This document shows, one piece after another, positions 1-11,800 of a DNA stretch of 64,000 nt. Source of the stretch: Wuchereria bancrofti (Eukaryota > Nematoda > Chromadorea > Rhabditida > Onchocercidae); the NCBI GenBank assembly GCA_005281725.1, contig SSBO01000001.1, positions 5,316,399 through 5,380,398 of the forward strand, written 5' to 3'. The notes under the pieces are model-generated. The model was given only the letters and a program-made list of their open reading frames with translations. It had not been told where the DNA came from and made no database searches. Both the position numbers and the translations under genes were made by a program. The stretch's first letter is position 1; every line of letters starts with the position of its first letter.

Positions 1-3000
1 TACTAATTTATAAAAATTTTCTTTTATGTATTGAGCAAAAGGGGAAAAGACAGGAAAGCAAGATGTTTTCAAAAACTGGACAGAAAAATTTTGAAAGCAA
101 CAATAATATATACCATTTCCTGCAGTGGTCGTCCATCAATAAGTCTCTGGGCATTACTGATGACTTGTCTGGGACAACGCGGCAATATTTTTGTGGCCCA
201 TCCCGTACCAATTCCTTCTGCACCATTTATCAAAATCATCGGAATTATGGGACAATACCTAGCAAATTTCATATATTAATGTTCGTTCCAAATATATAAT
301 AGCTGAACAGTCTAAAATAATCTTATAATATGTAAAAAAAATTAGTTTCATGCCAAAATCTGGTAATGATGCTTTGCTGCGGAATTTGATCATTCCAAAA
401 TGGATTAAGGAAAAAAGCAGATTTACTACATGCAACCTTTTCTCTTCCGAAAACGAAAGAAATTGAAAACAACTCACCATTCTGGTTCAACGAGTGCGTT
501 TTCTTCCACTAAGTTTTTCAGAATTTTATCATCTGGATGCGGAAATATTGCTCGCGCAAGTGGGCTGAATTTTGATAATTAGATAACCACTAAGATTAAT
601 ACAGATGAGAGTAATAAGATGAAGCACTCAATAAGATGAAAAAACACAGATATGAAAGTTAAAAAAAGGTTGAAAACTAAGGGTAAGTGTAAACATTCTA
701 ACAGATTCATATGGAATTTGATGGCCGAATGGTGGAAAAAAGAGAAACTCAACGCTACCTTAGAGAAGTATAAATATATCGTGCACTTGCTACATCTTCG
801 CCACCTGATAAACGCGTACCAAACTGACCAAGAGGTAAAAGAAGATTTAAATTATTGGAACCAACAAAGTCTTGAGCTAAACGAACGATCGTATTTACCA
901 AAGATTCCTAGAACAGCACTCAGTAAAATAGGATATAAGTGAATTGGTGAGCAAACTAGAAACAAACAAAAGACCAAAAATAGTAAAACAAAAATAAGAA
1001 GATTGCTGAGGAAACTTTAAAAAAAATCAAAATTTACTTCGCCATGATGATATCCACAGTACTGTGAAACAGCACCCGCTAGTTGACTTACTCGTACTTC
1101 ACCACGTTCATAACGTTCAAACATTGTAAACAAAACTTTTCGCTGACTTGGTTTCAATCCATCCACAACGTTTGGTAGAGAACGCTAAAATTACGAACAG
1201 TTCCAATAAATATTAAAACAAATAGTACGAAATGTTGCGGGAAACTCGAACAGATTTTAATGAATTATTCTCACAAATTATCACATCGTGAAAACCTACA
1301 GGATATAAAACTTATAAGAGTAATTATTTGAAATGGTGACGTATTAAATCTACACTATAATAAAAAAAAATGTGAATTAGAATGTGAAATAAAGCTTAAG
1401 AATTCAAATTACATAGCGTATGTGGTATGGAAGTTAAAAAGGATTTTTCCAAATACCAAAAATTTACATCGAAATACAACAAACCCGCAGATCTAGTTGT
1501 GAATATTCCACTAATTCTTCGTTAACAAATTCAGAAAAAGTTTTTTGATTGCGATTTGAATCAACCGCAGTTGATAATAGCAGCTGTAATCACACATTGT
1601 AACACAGAAATAAAGTCTCCATATGCTATCTAAAAACATAATTCCATCCTTTTATTGTTCTAAGTTGTAAGATAAACTCACCTTACTGCTTTCAGCAATC
1701 CATACTTTTCGATCATCAGCTTTATTTTTGGCAAATGCAAGTTCAATACTTTCGTCTGAGGCTTTACCATCATAAATAAAATTTATTGTATGTCGTTCAA
1801 TATCGTTAAAGTATTCTCGTGCTTCCTTAGCTGATGATGTCCCCAATCCTACAATGTACTGCTCATTTTAATAATAGCGTAAGACGATTAAAACAAGATT
1901 TCAAAATTTAGCCAACACACCTTTATAATACTTTATCGAATATTTCACTGAATCAGGATTTTCTGCTCGCCATTTTTCATAATCGGCTGTACTATAAAAT
2001 GACTTTACATCGGATCCACGCTTTGCCTGCAATGATATAATGCATTAAGGAATAGGAATATATTCTTTTTTTTTTCAGATTATGTGCAGTACTTTATTTT
2101 TTTTATTTTTGAATCACTTTAAACTGCTCCTCCATTACTTTCATTCATATTTAAAACTTAACACAAAAGTAGAGATAGTCCTTCCAAGAATTATAACAAA
2201 ATAATCAAACGATACCTTCAATAATGGTGTAATGAAATAACTGACATAATTAGCTTTAAGCAGCGATGGCCAATACACATGCAAAAAATTCACAATCAAT
2301 CCCTTGATATGTGATCCATCCGGATCCTATAATATTTTATCACTGCTAATACAGATATGGTATCTTATCAAAAAAAAAAAAAAAAAAATAGACTAGTAAG
2401 GATGTGAAGGAAAACGGATATTTAGTGCACAGTGACTATTACAGTAACGACAAAAAAAGCAAAATTTTAGCATAAACTGAAAATGTAATTTGCTACAGTC
2501 AAGAAGAGATTAAGCCAGTTATTCTTTTGGCAGATACTTTGCAAAGATAAACTATATTCTACAAAAGATAGATTATGAAATGACATAGCAGTATCATAAG
2601 TTTCGAATAATTAGTACTTTAAAAATAAAGATATGTCAATAAAAATACTACCTGATCTGTCATGATAAGCAATCGGCCATAACGCAAAGATTTTAATTTT
2701 TCGTCGTTACTATAATTTTCACCAAATTTTAACCCCAATATCCGTACAAGAGCCGAGATTTCAGCATTTTGGACAGCCTTTAAGAGCATTTTATTAATTC
2801 ATAAATAAGCTGAAAATCAAGATAAGGAGACCTAACACTCAAAATTATCTCTGTCACAGTGTTAAGCACAAAATGTTTGAACATAAAAGGGAAGAATAAG
2901 TAAAAATTCACAGCCACATGATATTTCTCTTCATATATACATTCACATTCGCTTCCATCTGTCTATAAAAACGAACTTTTCTAAACAAATTTTGAGAGTT

Positions 3001-6000
3001 TTCTCATTTAAACAGAAATTGGAAAATTCGGTAACATACTACGGAACATTACTAATAGTATGGCACTGATTTGTCAGAAACCGAATCAGTCAATAAATCG
3101 TCTACATCTGGAAATACCAACCATTTTAGCATCCATCCCTCGAACATTTGTCAATTTTCCTCGAATCGGAAAAACACCATATTGTTTCCGTCCAATTACA
3201 GCGAGACCAGCAACCGCAAGTGCTTTAGCCGAATCACCTTCCGTTATGATTAATGTGCAATTATAACCATTCTTAGTACCAGCATCAGCTGCATCTTCAA
3301 GTTTTGATAAATCCCACAGAGATCGGTTCATGGAGCGATTCAGTGAAGTCTAAAATGAACATAACGACAACTAGTTCATTTATATCACAAATAGAAACCT
3401 TTTTTTTACAAACTTATATGATTTCAAATATAAACAAGAAAAAAAAAAGTAAAGATGCACCGCATGCTGTTGACTAATGTCACAGAGTAAATGATGGATA
3501 ATGTCGCTATCTTTAAGGAAATTTTCGTAAAATGATTCTGGTATAATACATGTTGAACCGAAATTCTTCACTGATGTTGTAAGATATTCTTTTGATTGCG
3601 ATTCGAACGCAGGATTCTCTATCAGTGAGTTCACAAATATGTGAAGTCGATTTTTAATCTGAAATATTTGTTAAAAATTTTTCCTTAAAATCTGCTATTT
3701 TTAGTGCAGTTAGATCAGTATTTTTTTCCCATCGTTTTCCTTACTATTCAATAACTTTGAGATAACTCACTTGATGTGCACTTATGGATTTTTCACAACC
3801 GCAGCATTGACTTATTTCTTGCTTTAATCTTGACACTATCTGGTTCACAATATAATCCACATGTCGTCCACCCTAAATTATTTATAAGGTAATATATGAA
3901 AATTTTCTGCTGCCGTATGTCCGTACTACCGAACAAAAGTTTTGCATGTTTTGCTTAAAACCAGAAACAAACATAGAGAATAAAATTACAATGGATCAAG
4001 TGTTCAAGAGGTTTTGGATTTCAGTGAGCCTTTCAAAAAGCATACCTACACTGAAGTGAAAAATTTACTGTCTGTTATCTTCTATAAATGACTAAAAAAA
4101 TTTTACTAAATCCATGACATTATTAAATTAGAAAAAACTAACCTTCAAAGTATTGATATTGTTAACAAAACTAATGTGATTATATCCAGCATTACTTCGT
4201 GCCACAGCAATCTGCCATCGATCATTAACACTGCAATAGAACGGAACAGTGGAATTCTCAAAATTTCCACCAGTATATGTTGAAAATAGTTTTACGTAAT
4301 CTTCGAATCCTGAAACCTTCAAAACGATGAGGTTATACATCAATATAAATGTGGCCAATACACTCAAAATTCTCATTAAACACTTCATGTGCAGAAATTC
4401 AGAAATCTTGAAAAAAAAAGCATATCAATTCATGAAATGGAACAATATTAATGATGGAGAAAATATTTGCTAACCTCAATCTTAGTTCCATTTAAAAACA
4501 CATTAACACCATCAAGAGTGCCGGCAATATCCACTATCCTTCTTATCATTACTTGTATCGTATCTTCGTCTAGAGTTGATAACTTAAATTTGCTTAAATC
4601 CGGCTTAAATGTAACACAAGTATAGTCGGACGCGTTTGTGCTAGCATCACTGATGATCGGATCATCCACATCGTTCATATTATTCCGCCAACACTACAAC
4701 AGAAAATAGTATTGGTTAACAAGTGAATTCAAGAAAATTTTTAAGAAGCACAGATGAGTTTGATAAAAATGGTCATAAAATTTTTACAGTAGCAAAAACA
4801 TTAAAAGAGAAAGCATAAGACAATAGAGTAGAAGAATTATAATCAGACTTCAAACACACATAAAAATGAATGGAATTCTCTACTACAACTTAGAAATATT
4901 GGCAATATAACAGATAGATTTACTTGAAAAAATCGCAGTCCGGATTGCTTTGTACAAGTTTCTACGGAAAATTCCGTGCAGAATATATTGCACAGCTTAG
5001 CGCCGAATCCATTTCTACCACCTGTATTCTGATAAATCGATTAAAAAAGCTTATGTTTAGTGATGTTTCTTTCATAAATTGAAAAAAAAGGGAAACTTTT
5101 CCCAAACAGTGAAAATTTTCGCTTAAGTAGATCTACCAGCAAACATAAACTTAATGTAACGGTGCTGTGTTGACATATCAAAGATTTCTATAGCTAGGCT
5201 AAAACAGTGTGAAAACTATATTTGATAATTCACTTTTGTAAGATGTAGTAATACATAATAAGATGGGGACAAATCATTTGAAAAACTAACCAACTATTTT
5301 CAATTCAGAATCGTCATAATTAGATGAAGTGAAGAGGGTGCCAAAAATCATCGTAGGAACATAGATTCCTTCCGTTGGATGAATCTCCACTGGTATACCA
5401 CGGCCATTGTTCCAAATCGATATTGTATTCCTTTCTCTAAATAAAAGTTTGGAATAGAAAGATTACAATTGATACTTTGCAAAACATCCTCTACAGACGA
5501 ATGAACGTCGCATAAACAATATATATATATTTTTCAACAAAACGACGTTCTTGCACTAAATTCAACAACTCACATACGTACTGCACCTACAATTTCTGTT
5601 TGAACAAAAGTCTTTGTGTCCAAGAATGTTTCCCATACTCTCGTTTTTCCGGCCGATGCATAAATATGTATGAGTTCACAGAAATCATTATAAATAGTTC
5701 AAAAAAGGCCAACTGTGAAACATAAGGTTGGAATCTCCCGTTATTAAAGTTGGAATCTCCCATTACTAAACGCAGAAAAAACAATTACAGAAGAAGCTTA
5801 AGGCCAACCAACAAATACTGAAGTAACATGAATATTCGATTTATTCGTTTCAGGTGAATGTGATGGAGGAATCGAATCTGGTGTCCACTGGATGTTACTT
5901 GTATAACTGTTGAAAGCATAGTGGTACGACCAGCATTCGATTTTGCTTATTTACAAAGCGAATTCAATTAATGAAAGAGAGTTTGTAATCAACAGTTACT

Positions 6001-6832
6001 GAAAAACAAAACCAACTTGTCAATATTAACAGCGATAGTGGTCATTTGTGGATCTCGCCTCTTGTTATCAGCTGCATTAACCAGAATTTCATCAAAGATT
6101 TTCAATAAGCCAGGAACAATCCGTGCTTCCTTCTTTACTATTTGTTTCATGATAGCATCGTAGACATAAATCGGCTAAAGAGAATAAATAGTGCATGTAT
6201 TACAAAGAGAAAAACTGATCATACGACTAAGCTGCAAAATTTTGCCTTCAAAGACTCTTTATCAATCAACCTTCATAAAATCATCTGTAGTAATTGCAAA
6301 ATGAAAAACAAACTTGTTCGTCGGATAAGAAAGCGGAACCAATATAACTATCTGGTCGATAAAGTATATGTTTTAGGGGAGTTAGCCTTTGATACTTCTC
6401 CACTGCCAACTTCGCAGTAATAGCTTGCTGTTCATGTGGGACTGAAACTGTTTGAATACCAAGTGGGCAAAGTAACTAAATCATTATCCTTTGATGGTTT
6501 GCATATGTTGTAAACTGGACAGTATCTACAAAATGAAATAGTCTCAATATTTATTGCATAAGCATACGATCAGGATTGCTTCTTGCTACTGCTACAATTC
6601 TTTATAAAACCACAGACCACAGCAATCCGGTTTCTTTCCCTTCCAAACATCAAATCTCTACGAAGATTAAAAAACACTTACCCGTACTACTACCAATAGA
6701 ACGTCGGTAGCAACGAAAAAGCGATCGTTTATAGTATTCAGATGAAAGTATTACTAGATACAAATTTTTCTTCGAAATACTGAATGGTTGTTTGGTTGTT
6801 ATCCTGAAGAATACTCTCTGAACATACTCCAT
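1..6832 (-). CDS. DNA topoisomerase II, probably mitochondrial form (partial, C-terminus off the left edge)
   Basis: ATP-dependent type II topoisomerase that passes one DNA duplex through another. Nineteen exons fit in phase: 6832-6682, 6441-6314, 6174-6017, 5436-5295, 5028-4924, 4693-4475, 4316-4143, 3872-3771, 3658-3461, 3349-3122, 2777-2652, 2326-2216, 2026-1921, 1848-1682, 1583-1485, 1184-1038, 907-759, 564-478 and 258-114 (914 codons in the window). Seen in order: RPDSYIGS, the GHKL ATPase motifs [19 protein letters not shown] and [10 protein letters not shown], the TOPRIM motif EGDSAK (near residue 496), the metal-binding [19 protein letters not shown], the cleavage region GQFGTR with catalytic Tyr in SARYIYT (near residue 831), and [11 protein letters not shown]. 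The first 50 residues are rich in Arg, Lys, Ser and Tyr with only two Glu, like a mitochondrial presequence. The ATG at 6832 was chosen because exon 1 ends in a strong GTAAGT donor in the right phase. The segment between the KGLG region and the winged-helix domain is shorter than in nuclear enzymes. C. elegans has a separate mitochondrial-annotated topoisomerase II, and I infer this is its counterpart. The exon 1 link is the weakest part. Confidence 0.93.
759..907 (-). CDS. Topoisomerase II exon carrying the catalytic tyrosine
   Basis: Acceptor TTCTAG at 908, 49 codons plus two bases, donor AG|GTAGCG. The translation runs from [14 protein letters not shown] through GSNNLNLL and GQFGTR to SARYIYTSL. 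The Tyr after Arg is the residue that becomes covalently joined to DNA in this family. The exon length matches the segment expected between the YHHGE motif of the previous exon and the PLARAIFP motif of the next. The opposite strand here is also open for 96 codons, but that frame is only the shadow of this exon. Confidence 0.92.
6682..6832 (-). CDS. First exon of the topoisomerase II: putative mitochondrial presequence
   Basis: Fifty codons plus one base, starting at ATG 6832 and ending at a GG|GTAAGTG donor. The phase (one base left over) matches the acceptor at 6441, which opens the conserved region before RPDSYIGS. The peptide carries many Arg and Lys residues spread among Phe, Leu, Tyr and Ser, with Glu only at positions 2 and 32. 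That composition is typical of cleavable mitochondrial leaders and unlike the N-terminus of nuclear topoisomerase II. No other start codon in phase was found between 6441 and 6682. A further upstream exon cannot be excluded. Confidence 0.55.
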
Positions 6833-8829
6833 TCACAGCACTTCATTCATTCAGCTTGCTTTGCAAACTGAAACTAAAATTCCATCACGACTCGACCATT
6901 ACTTCCTATACGACAAAACTTATATACAGTCGTCCAACTGTGAAATGAGAATGCTCTTTTACAAACCAATACCAGAACCAGTCCGAAGCATTACCGCCAA
7001 AGAAGGAATCAGACGGATAGATACAGCAAACGGGTAAGGACATCTGTTGGTGCGTTTTCAAATAAGTGAGTGAGCACGAAAGATGAGATTTTTACTAGTA
7101 ATTTCGAACTGGATTTGATGCAGTACATTTCTCGAATTTGATACGGGTCAAACTTTGGTGTAAGATTATCTAGTCTTATTTGAATATTTATTCAAACATT
7201 ACTTAACACGGTTATGACATCATAGAGCAAAAAATGAAATAGACAAAGTCCATGTATTGTACAAATTAATGATGAAATGGTTACAATCGAATACGAGTGA
7301 TCACCACTTAATTTACTTAATTTCCCATCAAAAATCAGTTCCACTGAGATAACTTCTTTAACACAGAGTAAAACATCACAACCGATACCTATTCTAAAAC
7401 TCCATCTGGAAGTCAACTCAATAAAAATATGTATGAATACTCAAAAAACAAAAAAAGAACAGCATAACATGATAGCACTGATGAACATAGAAAACACATA
7501 ATATAACATTTATAAATTAAGAAACGCGATTTGGCAGAGACATATCACAACATGGATTAAACTCTACATATCACAATTTAAATGCAATATACAAACAAAG
7601 AATTAGTAAGGGAGTTAGTGGTATATTATAGTTCTCAGCTGATATACAAGTAAGGTTGCCTACTTGTAGCTCGTTTGTTTTCGGATTAACCTGCGTATGC
7701 AGATTTTCAACAAAATGGTTATGACTATACTAATTCCTGATATAGTTTTCATATCAAACAGACTGACTATCTTTGTCATAATTTGTTACTCCTTTTTCTC
7801 ATTCCATCACAAAAAAAAATTTATTTTTACCAATCCTGTTACATAACAAACTGGTTCAGTGAACAATAAGAGTTCTTTGAATATCTCTCTCAGTTTAGTA
7901 GTTATTAATAAAGTGCGTAACATTTCAATTAGTTATAAGAAGGGAAACAAATAATAAAATAATAATGTTTGACATTTTCAAATTCGTTCTTCATATAACC
8001 ATATTCACTTCTCAAAACACTTTGTGCTCGATTTTAATGTGAGGTATTCTCTCCGAATGGTAAGGGTGGAAGAAATTAAAGGTATACATTTTTTTTCATA
8101 ATTTCAGAAATCCAAATCCATAAGGCCATATGAGCATATTAGTTCTCGGAACTTTTCAAAAAGTAACCATAAAGTGTGCGGAAACTTTACTCAGAGCAAA
8201 TAATTTCTTTAGGTAAAAAGACAAAATACAATACAATTCATCCTGAGTGACCGTCCATAAAGTAAGACAGAGAAGTGAGGGCCAGTATTCTGGGTCAGCT
8301 ATTTGTCCAGAAAGACTTCGCTGACAGCAAGACTGAATTTGAGAATTCTTTAAGCGACTTTAAAGTTCAGCAGTAATTTGCACTTATCTATATCTTCTTC
8401 CGAAGGAACTGAATTAAACACATCAACATCAAAAAAAAAAAAAAAACCCGTAGAGAACTCCGCATCGCTCTTCATTTATTCAATAATGTACAAGACAGCT
8501 GTCTGGAGGAAGATTTGCATCTATCACGAGCGGCTGATACTGTTTGTTGCGCTGCTTCTCAGAGGCGGTCGAGGTGACTAAAAGTAACAATAATTTGTAA
8601 CTTCTTACAAAATACACATGAGTACAAAGTTCTGAAAAGTGGGCTACACCTGATGTTCATATATCTAATATTAATGAAAATCGCAAGGATACAATCACAG
8701 AAAATTTTGAAGATCGTTAAAAGAATAAAACTTATCCAATGCTAACACAAACTGTTAAATAAGATTTATTATTAGAACATTTATGCATACAATTGCTCGC
8801 ATCAGTAATGACTTATGTTCGCTGTTTTG
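6833..8829. other. Intergenic region between topoisomerase II and the tir-1 3' end
   Basis: About 2 kb with no conserved coding signal on either strand. It should contain the topoisomerase promoter (right of 6832) and the tir-1 3' UTR (left of 8830). Small open frames here, for example 8378-8581 on the plus strand, have no splice sites or recognisable protein character. Confidence 0.6.
8765..8770 (-). terminator. Polyadenylation signal of tir-1
   Basis: An AATAAA hexamer on the minus strand, about 60 bases past the tir-1 stop codon at 8830-8832. This is the spacing expected for a short nematode 3' UTR. It is a motif match only. Confidence 0.5.
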
Positions 8830-11800
8830 CTAAATGCAAGTAAATTCTAGCAAAAGCATTTCACGAAAGATTACCATACAATGGTTGTTTGACATTTCGT
8901 TGTGTTGTTGCCTTGTTACCGAACATTTTTGGGTTGTTTTTGCAATTGACCATCGTGCAGATACTTTACGCTGTTGTGTTCCACTACTTGCGCTTGATGC
9001 CACCGATGTCTGAAATAAGCTTACAATTATAATAAATCTCATAATTACAGATAAAAAAGGAATACTATTCGACAAATCCAAATTCTAGTAATCAAAATAG
9101 TACGTTACACGAAGTCTTATCAATGAATCAACCAATTAGCATGAAAACTATGCTATAACACTACAGTACCTCATTTATGCCATCTTATTATTAACTAGAC
9201 TGTCAGAGCTTAATGTGCTCATTCTAAAAAATATTTTATATATTTTCAGTACAACCAACCACCATTCTCAGCCTTACGTGCTTTATCAGACAAATGGTCA
9301 GAAATTTTGTTAATAAATATAGCATACCTGTTGTTGACCAATACTCGGTGTTCGATTCAATTCGCCTTTGATAAAACGTTCCACTTTATCCATACAAGCT
9401 TCCTGATAATCATGTACCCAGCGTACGCCATTGTAACGAGTTATATGTCGTATATCAGCTGGCAAATCAGTATCGGCAGGGAAATCGAAATGCTGATCAA
9501 AAATCGGTATCACATTTTTGTGATAATCAAACGCACATCGTAACTGGAAAAAAAAATCATTAGCTAAGATTAAGTTTCCAAATCTCAACCAAGAAGTTCC
9601 ACTTTCGCAATTATCACAGTCCTGGGTCCTTGATCAGTTCAAATTACTACATACAGAAAGTTTGGAACTGAGGTGTAGAGAAGTCTAGAAAAAGTTTGAA
9701 ACATTTTATTGGAAAGATAAGATCAAATTATGGAGACTGCAAAAGAAAAAGTTGAATCGGAGCAAAACTATATGAATGCTCTTGCATTAATTCACAATTG
9801 TTCCAATCCTCAGTTACTATATGAAACCTCCTACAAACCTCTTTATGTATCCAGTCTTCGCAATTGTGATCATTGAATAACCTATCCAAAGAATTTGGTG
9901 TTAACACAAGAATGAAGTGCTTTGCTGCTTGAATATTTTTCAGCAATGATGAATCGAATTTACCGGCATATAATTTATCAACATCAATAAATACCTGTAA
10001 CCGTAAGTACATCACAGCTACAACATCGCAATGGAAATATTTAAAGAAGTGAAAAATCTAATTCAAAATTTTGAAAAGGAAAATTACCACCGCCGATAAG
10101 AATCAAAACAATAATAAACAGAAGCGGCAATAAATAATTTGTTGTGTGAAAAGTTATTAGTGATTAAAAATTATTAGTATATACTATAGATTAAGAAAAA
10201 GACGCGGCCCGAGATGCTAGGCTTATTTCATATTTTCGGCAAGTTGTGATATTTTTTAACAACATAGAAAAAACTCTTAATAAAGAGATCAATAAAGGAA
10301 ATTCCCTAAGTCGCAGCAAAATGAAAACAAATGTTAACCTTATATCCTCTAAGCTGAAGTAAAACTTTGATAAGACTGGCCAGTTGATTACCCGTACTGC
10401 GTCGATAACTTATGAATACATCAATTTGCTTACTCAATATCGCAACTTCAATGTCATCGATATGCTTGCTGTCTACAATTTTTGCAATTCCATGAATTAG
10501 TAGGTCATAAACTTCTATACGATTTCATTTAAAAGAATTTATATTGAAATCTAAATCTAACTTAATCGTCTTACCTTGCAATGCTTGCCTCAATTTGAGT
10601 CTGTGGATAGGATTATGCATGCCACACACAGTTTTCATCATTTCATCAGTTAAGGACGGTAACAAACTACGATTCAGACCCATACCAAGCATCTGATATG
10701 TATAAACTGATAATTCGGGACTTAACGACATCAGGAACTGATCTAACTGACTTTCGTCCACACTTCCGTAGTCGGCTGCGATCTGCAAGTACCACGGATT
10801 TACAAAATACTGATTAGTGGTCAAGTCCTCACTAAATTAAGGATTTAATCATTTAACTTATAGTCAATAGAATCGTTATATTCCATAACTCAGTAGATCG
10901 ATAAATTTCTATGAAATAAAACTATATTTCCGAAAGAGGTGAAACTTGCTTTAAGGCTCTCCAGTTCGCGGATGAAGCGTTTTCTAAGAAGGGCAGAAGA
11001 CATCTGAAGATCTTGCTCAAGCTCTTTTTCAGTTAGCAATAACAGTAAATCACCATCGACCATATGTTTTGCAAACGCATCTGCATACGGTTCAAAGCCA
11101 ATCTGAATAAATGTATAAGTTAAAGATAATAAGGGAGGATTTTTGGTTGGTGAGAATAAGATCACACAGTTCCAATATTTGATTAAGATACATGGATAAA
11201 GATATCACCTTTTATAAGGCAAGTACTACAAGATTCACATTTGACATTCGGATCTTAGAATTTTCTTTTCCAATGTTTAATTCAAATACTTTAATTATTT
11301 ACCTTTTTTTAAGATGAAAAATGAAAATAATAAAGATTTCTTAGAAAAATAATAGAGGCTTTGTTAGAGTTGAAAAACAGTGCGCTATTTATTCGGATGA
11401 GCATCCTAGCAAGTTGAAGGTACTTTAAATGAATATTTCTTTTTAAAATTTTATTCGTATAAAAGCTGTTCTCATAATTTTCTCACCGAAAAAAAATAGA
11501 GTGAAAAAAAAAGGTATAGCATTTTTAAGAAGAAATTAACTCTAACAAGAAACAGAAACAACAGAAAAATAAAAAAAAATAAAGAAAAATAGTATAAAGT
11601 GAACCAACGGAATATCGGGAATCTACGATTGTCAAACTAACCTTTTTCACCCAATATTGCACATCGGCAATTGTCCAGCATGGTACCTGTTGAGTAAGCT
11701 TGTAGGGCACTTCTTCACCTATCACAGTTAATGCTTCACTTGCGAATTTCGCGGCCACTTCATCTGGACTTGATGCAATTTCTTTTAATGCTGCTATTGC

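Noticed and set aside
652..942. 96-codon plus-strand open frame in the topoisomerase region
   Set aside because: The opposite strand encodes the catalytic-tyrosine exon of topoisomerase II with matching splice sites and length, so this is a shadow frame.
567..1034. Apparent loss of the catalytic tyrosine segment of topoisomerase II
   Set aside because: A first look suggested the exon was missing, but the minus strand at 759-907 encodes it completely, in phase with both neighbours.
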